Notes: a model not told the origin generated them from the letters alone. A stretch of DNA of 64,000 nucleotides from Bradyrhizobium sp. WBAH42 (GCF_024585265.1 NZ_CP036533.1:8193001-8257000); one strand, 5' to 3'; numbered from the stretch's first letter, positions 37,112 to 46,680 are shown. Numbers and translations are program-made.

Positions 37112-38185
37112 AGAACCAAACTTGACTGCTTCCAAATGCTCGTCGGGCAGTTCGCGCGCGGCCTTCGCTCACGTCGCGCTTGATGGGCCATGGATCCAGT
37201 CGATGTAGATTGCAGAGGTGAGGCGTGACGTCGGCGATGGTGCTGGCGGTCGGTTTATCGTGCTACAACTCCAGTGCTCCTACTCAGACACGAGGTTGGT
37301 TTCGAAGACGACTGTCTCTCGACAACGCCGTGTGTACCCCGATCGATAGGGTCCCCTGCAACACTTACCCGAGGGTTCCTCCCGAGAGCTCTGCTCTGCG
37401 TCGAGCTCCCCTCGAGAACTGCTCCTCGTCAACAATAAACCCGGATCAACGAAAAATGAGAGCCAGGGGATTCTCCCATTGCCGTTGAACCTCGTCACGT
37501 AAGTCCTTTCGAGCTGCTGAAGCTCCTTTGAAGGGACGCCACATGGCAAGGGTATGGATTGTTGGTTCAGATGATCCAGTAGGCAGCGAAGCTGCTCTTA
37601 AGAAGCTGCTCTGGACCGACAAGGACCTGTCCTTCGTGGAGAGCCGACGGTGCGGGCGTATTATCCTGCCCACCCTGATGCTCCTCCAGCCGATTAGCCT
37701 CGTGCGGCGCGCGGTCCTGCACAGGGGAGCCATCGATGCGTGTCCGTCGGTATGGCGTCTTCGGGATTGAGTCCGGTTCTGTGGGGGAAGGATTGAGATT
37801 AGCGCGAGTGCGCCTTGGACGCACGATGGGCACGACGATCCCCCCGTCGAGCGAAAGGTCCGTAGATACTCTAATGCTTTAACGAGTCTGTTGCTATTAG
37901 CGTCCCCGCTGAACTCGCGCACGTCACCGTGGGGTCAGCGACTTCCCGTCTAGCCGAGCAACAATGCTTGGCTAGCGCAGATGCGGCGGATCCTTTCAAA
38001 GAGCTCAAGTCCCTTGGGTCACGAGGAGGTCGTAGCAGAATGGCGGTTGCGACGATCAGAAGAATATCAACGTAGATAGCAACAGATTGAGCGCGTCTTT
38101 AGTCTGGGGAGTGTGCGTGATGCTTGTCGGGTTATGAATGTATGACAGTCCCACCCCTGCATATATTCCGGGAGCGAGATGGGCG
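37112..38185. other. long stretch without a supported gene
   Basis: Frames of 60-158 codons occur on both strands. One plus-strand frame (MARVWIVGSDDPVGSEAALK, from about 37543) has a fair composition but breaks down after 45 codons. I see no IS ends and no terminator obvious enough to name. Confidence 0.45.
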
Positions 38186-38415
38186 GTACTGTCCAGAATC
38201 TTTCGCACTTTTGATCAGGCGACGGCTCCGGTTTCAGAGAGTTGTGGCTGATAGAGCGGTCGCATGTTCATGTAGCATTTGGTCGGCCACGCCGTTCCGG
38301 CAATGTGCCGCAGCCGGGCCGCCGCTAAGTTGAGACAGGATTGACCGTCGGGGAAGGCGCCGACGACACGGGTTCGTCGCCGGATCTCCTTCATGATGCG
38401 CTCGAGCGGATTGAT
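38186..38415 (-). pseudogene. IS256-family transposase, C-terminal end
   Basis: The terminal repeat GGTACTGTCCAGAATCTTTC starts at 38186. The minus strand then encodes the last residues seen at 16200-16393 (NPLERIMKEIRRRTRVVGAF, AWPTKCYMNMRPLYQPQLSE), ending at 38415 where an IS630 fragment begins. Confidence 0.78.
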
Positions 38416-38802
38416 CTAGTACCCGGAATCAGAGCTGAGTGATACGGCGCCCTTTGAAATGGCGTTGACGGATCTTTTTCTTGGTCCAGACGAAGGGCTC
38501 AGCTTTGTCATTGTACGCGTTGACGTAGGCATCGATGTGTTCCTGAAGCTGCTTGGGGCTTGTGAAGGAGGTGCCGCTGAGCGACTGCCCCCCCCGCAAG
38601 ATTGAGAACCACACCTCGACCTGGTTGAGCCAGGACGCACCTTTTTGTGGGTGTTGAGGTTGTCGAGGATGACGTGAAGCTTCCGGTCCGGAAAAGCCAC
38701 GGTGACGCTGTTCATGAAGTCGAGAAACTCGACACGGCGACGGCGTTTTGAATGGAAAGGTGGACCTCTCTTGCTTAGGGTGTCATCCCGATCTTGAATC
38801 AC
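38416..38802 (-). pseudogene. IS630-family transposase, C-terminal half, frameshifted
   Basis: The minus strand encodes VEFLDFMNSVTVAFPDRKLH and VILDNLNTHKK, the conserved DDE segment of IS630. A small deletion shifts the frame, after which QLQEHIDAYVNAYNDKAEPF and VWTKKKIRQRHFKGRRITQL complete the C-terminus. The N-terminal half is absent. Confidence 0.82.
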
Positions 38803-38913
38803 GACTCACGATCCAAGAAAAGTGGGTACTAGGTTCGCGGAACAAATCGTCTGCGCGTTGAGGTTCTTCTACGGTGTGACTCTTGGTCATGACAACGTTC
38901 CGGAGCGCATCAC

Positions 38914-39267
38914 CTACGGGGCCTCGCGTGGACGAGTGGTCGTCCGCTTCCGATGATCATCGACACTCCTCTGGCGCGTTTGGCCACCGCGTTGAAGTCG
39001 GTCGGACGGGTCGGCCGCAGCGAACATGCCGGCGAACCTGATCAGCGGATCGTCGTTGCCGGCGGCGCTCAACTTGATCAGTCTGCCGATGAGGATCGCG
39101 TAGTTGGTCGAGAACTCTCCGACGACGCGACCTTTGAGGACGGTGACAATCTGCTCCTCGTACGCCTTGATCCGTTCTGTGGCTTGCCGATGGGCTTCCT
39201 CAGACATCTTCTCTTGTTCGGCCGGTTCTTGCTCTTGCAGCATCACCCAATTTTCAACGTGGGCCAC
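38914..39267 (-). CDS. hypothetical protein, 117 aa
   Basis: The frame starts with GTG 39267, and AGGGAGGG lies about five to ten bases upstream, a strong ribosome binding site. The product is MAHVENWVMLQEQEPAEQEK then MSEEAHRQATERIKAYEEQI, a highly helical acidic region that could be a coiled coil. A more hydrophobic stretch follows (EFSTNYAILIGRLIKLSAAG). The last 35 residues are Arg-rich and may reflect a frameshift near 39000. No family recognised; no signal peptide. Confidence 0.5.
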   Translation of the reverse strand: MAHVENWVMLQEQEPAEQEKMSEEAHRQATERIKAYEEQIVTVLKGRVVGEFSTNYAILIGRLIKLSAAGNDDPLIRFAGMFAAADPSDRLQRGGQTRQRSVDDHRKRTTTRPREAP

Positions 39268-39479
39268 AGCTCCCTCCCTAGCTGCAGAAATCGCTTCACA
39301 ACTTGGTAGATAGTTCCATTTCCAGCGGCGGTCAGGGAGGATCTGGTCTGGTCAAGGCACGGAAACGAATCTCCGGCGACCGTCGGCAATAAGCTTCTGT
39401 GGCGCGTATCGTCTCGCGCGGCGCTTGATGCGAAGGTGGTGTTCTTGCTTCTATGGACGCTGGCCGTTCGCTTGACCAC

Positions 39480-39864
39480 ATCGCCGTCGCGCACCGGCCA
39501 AGGCTGCTCAGGAAAGATCGAGCGCTGGCATCAGACGCTGAAGAACCGTATCCTGCTCGACAACTATTACCTACCCGGTGATCTCGAGCGTCAAGTAGGA
39601 GTCTTCGTCGAATACTATAATCACGTCCGCTATCATGAGAGCATCGACAACCTCACGCCAGCCGATGTCTACTTCGGCAGGGCTGAGGCGATCCTCGCAG
39701 AACGAAACCGCATCAAGCGCGACACCAAACCGCCGCTTGCAGCATCAACTGCAGGCCGCTTAAACTCTAACCCTGATGAGCCAGAGCCTCCGTTCTCAAA
39801 AAGCCTGACCAGTCTCAAATTATCTGACGACGGACACTCCTTCAGGATTGATGGCTTCTTCTAG
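39480..39864 (+). pseudogene. IS3-family orfB, C-terminal part
   Basis: The frame reads GKIERWHQTLKNRILLDNYY then YYNHVRYHESIDNLTPADVY and FGRAEAILAERNRIKR, the end of the integrase core of this IS3 subgroup. The terminal repeat near 39815-39835 is the inverse of that at 28156. The N-terminal two thirds are missing. It continues into the left end of an IS256 copy. Confidence 0.8.
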
Positions 39865-39881
39865 AACGAAGGAGCTTTGAA

Positions 39882-40077
39882 TGAACGATGGGAATGCCAT
39901 GGGTCATGGTGATCCAAATTGATGAGGCCCGGATTCGAGATCACCTGGGCGAGATGGTCCGCGGGACGGTGGAAGAGACACTGAACGCCATCCTGGAGCC
40001 GAAGCGGACCAGCTGTGCGGTGCTGGGCGTTATGAGCGCAGCCCGGCCCGGCAGGACACGCGCGCCGGCAGCTACGA
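39882..40077 (+). pseudogene. IS256-family transposase, N-terminal fragment
   Basis: The start MNDGNAMG and VIQIDEARIRDHLGEMVRGT match the element at 15191, but a base is inserted after GGGTCA and another lost near 39993. The copy stops after about 65 codons. As at 15.13 kb, it follows directly on an IS3-like tail ending CTTCTTCTAGAA. Confidence 0.78.
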
Positions 40078-40117
40078 CGCCGGATGGACGTAGCCTTCGC
40101 GCCGTCAACTTGGCGGC

Positions 40118-40360
40118 TCACTTCTTCCCTTCTAGAAGCGTGCGTATGCGCGCAGCGATCTTCCGTGCCTCCTCCGGCCCGGGGTCGAGTTTCACGCAAT
40201 CGAGGATGCCTAGCATTTCCTGAGCGTCCTCGGCATCGAACGTCGCGACTTGGCGATCTGCCAGGCTCAAAGACTGATCGGCCGCGCGGGCCTGATTGGC
40301 TGCAAGCACCGCAAGCGCCTGTGAGCGTAGGGACGTGATGTACCGCTCGAATATGTGCAT
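40118..40360 (-). CDS. hypothetical protein, 80 aa
   Basis: The complete frame MHIFERYITSLRSQALAVLA, then ADQSLSLADRQVATFDAEDA and EARKIAARIRTLLEGKK, predicts an all-helical, cytosolic protein. A degenerate second copy at 7681-7857 shows the family is duplicated in this region. Unknown function. Confidence 0.55.
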   Translation of the reverse strand: MHIFERYITSLRSQALAVLAANQARAADQSLSLADRQVATFDAEDAQEMLGILDCVKLDPGPEEARKIAARIRTLLEGKK

Positions 40361-40595
40361 CCGTTGGCCTGTAGCTACCCTTAGGGTACGCTTCGCAAGC
40401 GCCTAAGCGCCGGTGGCCGAGCCCCCTCTATGAAGACTGTGGTTGGCCACCTTTGCTCCAGAGACATATTCCCGAGGCGCCACCAGATCATGGCGCAGAC
40501 AAGTAACCGAGGCACCTACCTGAATTGGTCGGCGGCACGGTCCGCCACTGAACGCTAACCTTGTTGCTCCTTTTGCATGCGGAAGAAGAGACCCC

Positions 40596-40880
40596 GTGGC
40601 CAGACTCGCACGCGTTCGTTGCGTCAGTAAGACCGACAGCACGAATCCACACGAGAGAATTAGCAGCATCGGCGGGGTATATTCGAACGGAAGTCACTGG
40701 AAGCAATCTGTCGTTCAGACGATCAGAGACATCGAAAGCGGCGCGTGGGAATTCTATGTCCAGGAAGACGGGCTCACTGCTGGTTTGATCGTGGCCAAAC
40801 ACGAAGGGCACAAGTACATCAAGACGACGGCCGACGGCATTCAGCCAGACAATCTTCTTTCACTCGCTGAGTGTCCGTGA
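40596..40880 (+). CDS. DUF3892-family small protein, intact copy
   Basis: From GTG 40596 the 94-aa product reads MARLARVRCVSKTDSTNPHE, SSIGGVYSNGSHWKQSVVQT, IESGAWEFYVQEDGLTAGLI and HKYIKTTADGIQPDNLLSLA, ending ECP. This matches the DUF3892 pattern in full. Two damaged paralogues lie at 2118 and 5189. Its function is unknown. Confidence 0.8.
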   Translation: MARLARVRCVSKTDSTNPHERISSIGGVYSNGSHWKQSVVQTIRDIESGAWEFYVQEDGLTAGLIVAKHEGHKYIKTTADGIQPDNLLSLAECP

Positions 40881-41100
40881 TGCTTGTCCATCCCAGATCG
40901 CCGGTAGTGCGGGCGCAACTCGGCGCCGTTCGGCTGCGCGGTGTCAGGCGCTGTCCCCGCCAGCCATTTATTGCCGCTCGCGAAGCGGAGCGTTGAGCGA
41001 TTGCTCGATAATATAGATTGGCCGGACTTCAAGCTGCTCTCTGGAGTTCCGCTACGAGCTTCTTCGGAAGCGCGTTCTAGCGTAGTCGAAGGAACAACGC

Positions 41101-41386
41101 ACTTGCGCTTTACGAAAGATGGCCCAAACTTCGCCGATGAATTGCTCGTCGCTCGCGACGAGGGGCGAGTTGTTCTCTTTTGTGGCGCGGGTGTCTCGCG
41201 GGCCAAAGCTGGGCTGAAAGACTTCATTGGACTGGCCCATGCCGTTGCCGACAAGCTGTCGATTGGCCCGGACAAGCCCGCGCGACAACTGATCAACGCG
41301 ATCAAATCAACTCCACCCATTCCCGGTGTTGCGAAGTCTAATTTCGGCTGACCGTGTGTTCGGGCTAATGGAACGAGAGTGTCGAA
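41101..41386 (+). pseudogene. SIR2-domain protein, N-terminal fragment
   Basis: The frame (TTG start likely at 41101, LRFTKDGPNFADELLVARDE) carries GRVVLFCGAGVSRAKAGLKD, the NAD-binding GAGxS motif of SIR2_2-type proteins, then FIGLAHAVADKLSI. A one-base frameshift near 41325 leads to LISADRVFGLMERECRS, which continues the protein. It is then cut by the IS66 left end at 41387. SIR2-domain proteins of this type often act as NADases in anti-phage defence. Only about 95 residues survive. Confidence 0.7.
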
Positions 41387-41462
41387 GTAAAGCCCCCACC
41401 TGGGCATCGCGCGAATGAGCTGCGATACAGCCTGGTATGACCTGTTTTTTTGGAGGTGGGCT

Positions 41463-41936
41463 ATGGCAGATGCCATGCATGAAGCCATGCTTGATGCCAG
41501 GCAGGAAGGCGGCTCCTATCGTCGGATCGAGGTGATCACGGGGCAGCGTCGGCGACGGCACTGGACGGCGGAAGAGAAGGCCCAGATCGTGGCGGAGAGC
41601 TTCGAGGAAGGGGCCAATATTTCCGAGGTCGCTCGGCGCCATGGCGTTGTCCGTGGGCTGCTGACGGTGTGGCGGCGCAAGTTCGCGACGGCAGCGAGCT
41701 TTCAGGCGCCAGGCTTCGTGCCGGTCCGGATTGCTTCCGAGAGCGGTCCGGCGACGGCAGACGAACCGGACCGGTTCGCGTCCGCGCATAAGGTGCTGCC
41801 GCAGATGGCATCGCCCCCAGGCAAGCTTGGCGGGATGATTGAGATCGAGGTGGGCGGGGCACGCATCCGGGTCGAGCCCGGAGTGGAGCTGGCGACGCTT
41901 TCGACAGTGCTATCGGCGCTTCGGGGCATCCGTTGA
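41463..41936 (+). CDS. tnpA: IS66-family accessory protein TnpA
   Basis: It starts MADAMHEAMLDARQEGGSYR with GGAGG eight bases upstream. The helix-turn-helix is RRRHWTAEEKAQIVAESFEE, GANISEVARRHGVVRGLLTV, WRRKF. The product is 157 aa and intact, and its stop overlaps the tnpB start. It differs substantially from the tnpA at 31 kb, so the two IS66 elements belong to different subgroups. Confidence 0.88.
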   Translation: MADAMHEAMLDARQEGGSYRRIEVITGQRRRRHWTAEEKAQIVAESFEEGANISEVARRHGVVRGLLTVWRRKFATAASFQAPGFVPVRIASESGPATADEPDRFASAHKVLPQMASPPGKLGGMIEIEVGGARIRVEPGVELATLSTVLSALRGIR

Positions 41937-42286
41937 TTGCATTACGGTCTGACCTCAAGGTGGTGCTGGCGGCACAGCCGGTCGACTTTCGCAAGTCGGT
42001 GCACACGCTGTCGGCGCTGGTTAGCGAAGCGCTGCGTGCGAACCCGTATTGCGGCGACGTCTTTGTGTTCCGCAGCAAGCGCATGGACCGAGTGAAGCTT
42101 CTGGCGTGGGACGGCAGCGGCATGGTGCTGGTGACGAAGTGGCTGCACCAGGGGCGCTTCACCTGGCCGCCGATCCGCGATGGCGCGGTGCATCTCAGTG
42201 CGACGCAGCTCGCGATGCTGCTCGACGGGCTGGAGTGGACGCGTGTCTCACCCAAGCCTGTGAAGCAGCCGGCCGTTGTCGGCTGA
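41933..42286 (+). CDS. tnpB: IS66-family Orf2 protein TnpB
   Basis: The 117-aa frame reads LKVVLAAQPVDFRKSVHTLS, DVFVFRSKRMDRVKLLAWDG, SGMVLVTKWLHQGRFTWPPI, the conserved IS66 Orf2 domain. It probably starts at TTG 41933, overlapping the tnpA stop. Intact. Confidence 0.9.
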   Translation: MIALRSDLKVVLAAQPVDFRKSVHTLSALVSEALRANPYCGDVFVFRSKRMDRVKLLAWDGSGMVLVTKWLHQGRFTWPPIRDGAVHLSATQLAMLLDGLEWTRVSPKPVKQPAVVG

Positions 42287-42336
42287 GAGGCGAAGATTTT
42301 GCTGGAGCCTGTGATGCGCGGATATATCGTTCGATC

Positions 42337-43896
42337 ATGGCGATTCGCCCCGAAGCTCTTCCGACCGACGCAGCGGCTCTGACCGAGATGGTGCTCGCGC
42401 TTGACGCCGAGAACGAGAAGCTGCGTGTGGCGATGCAGACGCTGAAGGAGATGATCTTCGGCAAGCGCTCGGAGCGGCTGGTGGCGATCGTGGCCGAGCA
42501 GCTCGCGCTCGAACTGGACGATCTCGCGACCGGCGTCACACCACCTGCGTCAGCCAACGACGATCTACCTGCGACGAAGCCGGCTGGGAAGCCGCGCAAG
42601 AAGGCGAGGCGCAACATCGGTGCGTTGCCCAAGCATTTGCCGCGCTGCGAGCAGGTGCTCGAGCCGGACACGACAGCGTGCCCGTGCTGTCAGGGCGCTC
42701 TGCACAGGATCGGCGAGGATGTGAGCGAGGTGCTGGACGTGATCCCGGCGATCCTGCGGGTACTACGCACGGTTCGTCCCAAATACGCCTGCCGCGGTTG
42801 CACCGACGGCGTGGTCCAGGCGAAGGTGCTGCCGCGTTTGGTTGAAGGCGGAATGGCATCGACGGCACTCGTGGCTCACGTGGTGGTCTCGAAGTTCGCC
42901 TGGTATCTGCCGCTGTACCGCCAAGTGCAGATCCTGGCTGGCCAGGGCATTCATCTCGACCGCGCAACGCTCGCCGGCTGGGTGAAGCGTGCGGCATGGT
43001 GGCTCAAGAGCTTTTATGAGCTTCAGCTGCGGACGATCCAGGCTTCGCCGCGGCTGTTCTGCGACGAGACGCCGATGCCGGTGCTCGATCCCGGACGACA
43101 TCGCACTCGTATCTGCCAGTTCTGGGCGCATGCGATGGATGATCGCCCATGGGGCGGCCCATCGCCGCCGGCGGTCGCCTATGTGTTTGCCGATGGCCGC
43201 GGCACCGAGGAGATCGCCGGGCAATTGACCGGCTTCTCCGGCATTCTGCAGGTGGATGGCTATGCCGCCTACAAAGCGCTTGCCCGCGGTCATGGCGGCG
43301 CGATCCAGCTCGCTTTTTGTCTCGCCCATGCCCGACGCAAATTCGTCGAAGTGTACAAGACGATGCAGTCGCCGTTCGCTCACGAAGTGATCGAGCGCCT
43401 GCAAGCGGTCTACGCCATCGAGGCCGAGATCCGCGGCTCGAGCGCCGAACAGCGGCTTGCCGCCCGCCGCACCAGGGCCGCACCGCTGATGGAGGTGCTG
43501 AAGGCGCGACTGAGCTCGATGCTCGACCAGCTGTTCTCCCAGTCGAAGCTGGCGGAGGCTATCAACTATACGCTCAATCACTGGGATGGGCTGACGCTGT
43601 TTCTCCGCGACGGCCGCGTTGAGGTCGACAGCAACACTGTCGAGCGTTCAATGCGCCCGATTGCGATGGGAAGGCGGAACTCATTATTCAGCGGCAGCGA
43701 GAGCGGTGCTGAGAGCTGGGCAATCCTCGCATCGCTGGTCAATACGGCAAAGCTCCATGAACTCGATCCGCAGGTCTATCTGGCCGATGTGCTGGAGCGC
43801 ATCATCTCCGGCCAGACCAAGAGCCACCAGTTGCACGAACTTCTCGCCTGGAACTGGAAGGCGGCGCGCGAGCTCAGCGCACGGGAGGCTGCATGA
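42337..43896 (+). CDS. tnpC: IS66-family transposase TnpC
   Basis: From ATG 42337 (MAIRPEALPTDAAALTEMVL) the 519-aa protein has the leucine-zipper-like N-terminus (LALDAENEKLRVAMQTLKEM, FGKRSERLVAIVAEQLALEL). A zinc-finger region follows (LEPDTTACPCCQGALHRIGE, PKYACRGCTDG), then the DDE domain. The DDE blocks are LFCDETPMPVLDPGRHRTRI, LQVDGYAAYKAL, CLAHARRKFVEVYKTM and SNTVERSMRPIAMGRRNSLF. All catalytic blocks are present, so this copy may be active and could mobilise the deleted copy only if the ends matched. Confidence 0.92.
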   Translation: MAIRPEALPTDAAALTEMVLALDAENEKLRVAMQTLKEMIFGKRSERLVAIVAEQLALELDDLATGVTPPASANDDLPATKPAGKPRKKARRNIGALPKHLPRCEQVLEPDTTACPCCQGALHRIGEDVSEVLDVIPAILRVLRTVRPKYACRGCTDGVVQAKVLPRLVEGGMASTALVAHVVVSKFAWYLPLYRQVQILAGQGIHLDRATLAGWVKRAAWWLKSFYELQLRTIQASPRLFCDETPMPVLDPGRHRTRICQFWAHAMDDRPWGGPSPPAVAYVFADGRGTEEIAGQLTGFSGILQVDGYAAYKALARGHGGAIQLAFCLAHARRKFVEVYKTMQSPFAHEVIERLQAVYAIEAEIRGSSAEQRLAARRTRAAPLMEVLKARLSSMLDQLFSQSKLAEAINYTLNHWDGLTLFLRDGRVEVDSNTVERSMRPIAMGRRNSLFSGSESGAESWAILASLVNTAKLHELDPQVYLADVLERIISGQTKSHQLHELLAWNWKAARELSAREAA

Positions 43897-44522
43897 GCCG
43901 GCGCCGCCATTCATCATCATCTTCATCATCGATGGCGGCAGCCGCGATGCCGCTCGACGAACTTGAGCCTTGGCTGCAGGCTCGCGCCGCGCAGCATCCC
44001 ATCGCCACGAGTCTTCCTATGCTCGACGGCTATGTCGCCGCGATCGTGGCCGGGCCGGTGTCGATAAGTCCGCCCGACTGGATCTGTCCGTTACTCGCCA
44101 TCGACGCCGATGCGTTCAACCATGGCGGCACGCCTGAGTTCGCTGCGATTTCGGCCGTCGCGCTGCGCCACAACGACATTAGTAACGTTCTTTCCACCGC
44201 GCCACATCGGTTCGCGCCCACCCATGCCCGCAAGCCGAATGGCGACGTTGATGCGCGGCCATGGTGCCAGGGATTCCATGCCGCCATGCGACTGAGACTA
44301 ACGGCATGGACCCCGCTGCTCGACATCCGCAACATAAACCACGGCTTGCTCCTGCCCATCCTGCTGCATTGCGTCGACGATCAGGGGCGTCCACTGCTTG
44401 GACCACCAAGGAAAGGCCGCGAGACCGAGGAATTCCTGCGCAACGCCCATACCGACATTCCGGACGTCGTCGAGGCCATGCGCCAGTACTGGATGCCGAC
44501 CCGCTACGCTCGCGCGCGCTGA
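43893..44522 (+). CDS. UPF0149/YecA-family passenger protein of IS66
   Basis: The ATG overlaps the tnpC stop (ATGA). The 209-aa protein starts MSRRRHSSSSSSSMAAAAMP, an unusual Ser/His-rich tail (CAT CAT CATC tract in DNA). UPF0149-like motifs follow: LPMLDGYVAAIVAGPVSISP, WCQGFHAAMRLRLTAWTPLL and LLLPILLHCVDDQGRPLLGP. Such genes accompany several IS66 elements of alphaproteobacteria. Their role in transposition is not established. Confidence 0.8.
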   Translation: MSRRRHSSSSSSSMAAAAMPLDELEPWLQARAAQHPIATSLPMLDGYVAAIVAGPVSISPPDWICPLLAIDADAFNHGGTPEFAAISAVALRHNDISNVLSTAPHRFAPTHARKPNGDVDARPWCQGFHAAMRLRLTAWTPLLDIRNINHGLLLPILLHCVDDQGRPLLGPPRKGRETEEFLRNAHTDIPDVVEAMRQYWMPTRYARAR

Positions 44523-44554
44523 TCACTGCAGACGTGGGAGCTCATGCCGGTTAC

Positions 44555-45952
44555 GAAAAGCTCCGCCTGGTCGAGAAGGTCATTCAAGGCCGCGATTTCA
44601 CCTGCATGATCGAGACGGTGAATGCCGTCGAAGCCTGGCTCGGTGGTTTGCCGGGCCATGTGTACGCTAATGTGCGGCAGCCACCGGTGTCGACCCTCAA
44701 CCTCGCCCACATGATTCCGATGTCGGCCGTGTGGGCCGGCGAGGCGAGGGATTTGCACTTCAAGGGTCCGCCGCTCCTGTTTGGGAAGACCGAGGGATCA
44801 ACGCCGTTCCGATTCTCCCTCCACGTCGGCGACGTCGGCCACACGCTCGTGGTGGGGCCGACAGGTGCCGGCAAGTCGGTCCTGCTTGCGCTGATGGCGT
44901 TACAATTCAGGCGCTACCCGAACTCGCAGGTCTTTGCGTTCGATTTCGGCGGTTCGATCCGGGCGGCCGCGCTTGCTATGGGCGGCGACTGGCATGATCT
45001 CGGCGGTGGACTGTCTGACGGGGACGAGAACCCTGTCGCTCTGCAACCATTGGCCTGGATCGATGATCCCTCAGAGCGCGGATGGGCCACGGAATGGATT
45101 GGCGCGATCCTGGCCCGGGAAAAGGTCGAAATCACGCCGGAGGTCAAGGATCATCTGTGGTCGGCGCTCACCTCTCTTGCTTCGGCGCCGAGGGAGGAGC
45201 GCACCCTCACAGGCCTCTCGGTCTTGCTGCAATCCAATTCCCTGAAGAGAGCCCTGCAACCCTATTGCCTGGGTGGTCCCTCTGGACGCTTGCTCGATGC
45301 CGAATTCGAGCGCCTCGGCGAGGCGTCGGTCCAGGCATTTGAGACCGAGGGCTTGATCGGAACGAGTGCTGCGCCGGCCGTGCTGGCGTATCTCTTCCAT
45401 CGCATCGGGGACCGCCTCGACGGCCGGCCGACACTCTTGATTGTCGATGAAGGCTGGCTTGCCCTCGATGACGAAGATTTTGCCGGCCAGCTCCGGGAAT
45501 GGCTGAAGACGCTTCGCAAGAAGAATGCGTCCGTCATCTTTGCCACCCAATCGCTTTCGGATATTGACGGGTCCGTGATCGCGCCGGCGATCATCGAAAG
45601 CTGCCCAACCCGGCTGTTGCTGCCGAACGAGCGGGCGATCGAGCCGCAAATCACAGCGATCTATCGCCGCTTTGGCCTCAATGACCGCCAGATCGAGCTT
45701 CTGAGCCGCGCTACGCCCAAGCGCGACTACTACTGCCAATCTCGCCGCGGCAACCGGATGTTCGAACTTGGCCTTGGCGAGGTCGCTCTGGCCTTTACCG
45801 CAGCCTCTTCCAAGACAGACCAGGCAGCCATCTCGCAACTCCTCGCCGAACATGGACCTGACGGCTTCCTGCCGGCCTGGCTACAGCACCGTGGCGTCGC
45901 CTGGGCCCTCGACCTGATCCCCAATCTCGTCAATCTGGAGAAATCGCTATGA
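44555..45952 (+). pseudogene. trbE: TrbE (VirB4-type) conjugation ATPase, C-terminal two thirds
   Basis: The readable part starts EKLRLVEKVIQGRDFTCMIE, directly after the IS66 right end. It contains VNAVEAWLGGLPGHVYANVR, Walker A VVGPTGAGKSVLLALMALQF, Walker B TLLIVDEGWLAL and the C-terminal RLLLPNERAIEPQITAIYRR, matching TrbE/VirB4 ATPases that power pilus assembly. About 465 of some 815 residues remain; the N-terminus was removed with the insertion. The stop overlaps the trbJ start, so trbJ was translationally coupled to it. Confidence 0.88.
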
Positions 45953-46680
45953 GGCGTCTTGGCCTATTGGCGGCCGCTGGCGTGGTCGCGCTGACGCTCG
46001 ACCTCACGGTGCCCGCGCGGGCGCAGTGGATTGTCTTCGATCCCAACAACTACGTCCAGAGCGTCCTGACTGCCGCCCGTGAGCTGCAGCAGATCAACAA
46101 TCAGATCACGTCGTTACAGAACGAGGCGCAGATGTTGATCAACCAGGCGAAGAACCTGGCAAACCTGCCTTACTCGTCGCTACAGCAACTGCAATCTTCC
46201 ATCCAGCGGACTCAGCAATTGCTGGCCCAGGCCCAGCGGATCGCCTACGACGTCGATCAGATCGATCGCGCGTTCTCGACCAGCTACGCGCCAGCGACCA
46301 GCAGCCAATCGAACCAGTTACTGATCTCAAACGCTCAATCGCGTTGGCAGAATTCGTATGCCGCAACGCAAGACGCGCTTCGTGTCCAGGCCGGCATCGT
46401 TGGCAACCTCGACACCAACCGTGCCCAGACCTCCGCGCTCGTCATATCTAGCCAGGGCGCTAGCGGCGCCTTGCAGGCAACACAGGCCGGCAATCAGATT
46501 CTCGCACTGAATGCGCAGCAGCTCGCCGACCTCACCGCGGTAGTGACGGCGCAGGGCAGGGCGCAAGGCCTTGACGCCGCGCAACGCGCGGCGGCCCAGG
46601 ACCAGGGCCGCGAACAGCTCCGGCGGTTTCTCAACCCAGGGCAGGGCTATCAATCATCCAACGTGCAGATGTTCCACTGA
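45949..46680 (+). CDS. trbJ: conjugal transfer protein TrbJ (VirB5-like)
   Basis: The 243-aa protein has a signal peptide (MRRLGLLAAAGVVALTLDLT VPARA, cleavage before QWIVFD). It then has the TrbJ family start FDPNNYVQSVLTAARELQQI, NNQITSLQNEAQMLINQAKN and a long Gln-rich helical region. TrbJ is a periplasmic, minor-pilus-type component. It overlaps trbE and trbK by single-codon junctions. It is intact. Confidence 0.9.
   Translation: MRRLGLLAAAGVVALTLDLTVPARAQWIVFDPNNYVQSVLTAARELQQINNQITSLQNEAQMLINQAKNLANLPYSSLQQLQSSIQRTQQLLAQAQRIAYDVDQIDRAFSTSYAPATSSQSNQLLISNAQSRWQNSYAATQDALRVQAGIVGNLDTNRAQTSALVISSQGASGALQATQAGNQILALNAQQLADLTAVVTAQGRAQGLDAAQRAAAQDQGREQLRRFLNPGQGYQSSNVQMFH

Larger units (their letters stand above)
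41387..44554 (+). mobile_element. complete IS66-family element with passenger gene
   Basis: It begins GTAAAGCCCCCACC at 41387 and ends near GGTTAC at 44554; IS66 ends typically start GTAA. It carries tnpA, tnpB, tnpC and a fourth UPF0149-type gene, about 3.17 kb in all. The left flank is a SIR2 gene and the right flank is trbE, with no matching target duplication. Recombination or deletion has therefore occurred next to it. The exact right end is inferred. Confidence 0.72.

Noticed and set aside
30900..44554. Composite transposon bounded by the two IS66 elements
   Set aside because: The two IS66 copies belong to different subgroups (clearly different TnpA, TnpB and TnpC), so they are unlikely to act together.
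45071..45853. Long minus-strand frame across trbE
   Set aside because: It mirrors the codon structure of trbE in high-GC DNA, has no recognisable domain and no binding site. The same holds for the minus-strand frames at 47890-48897 and 42763-43581.
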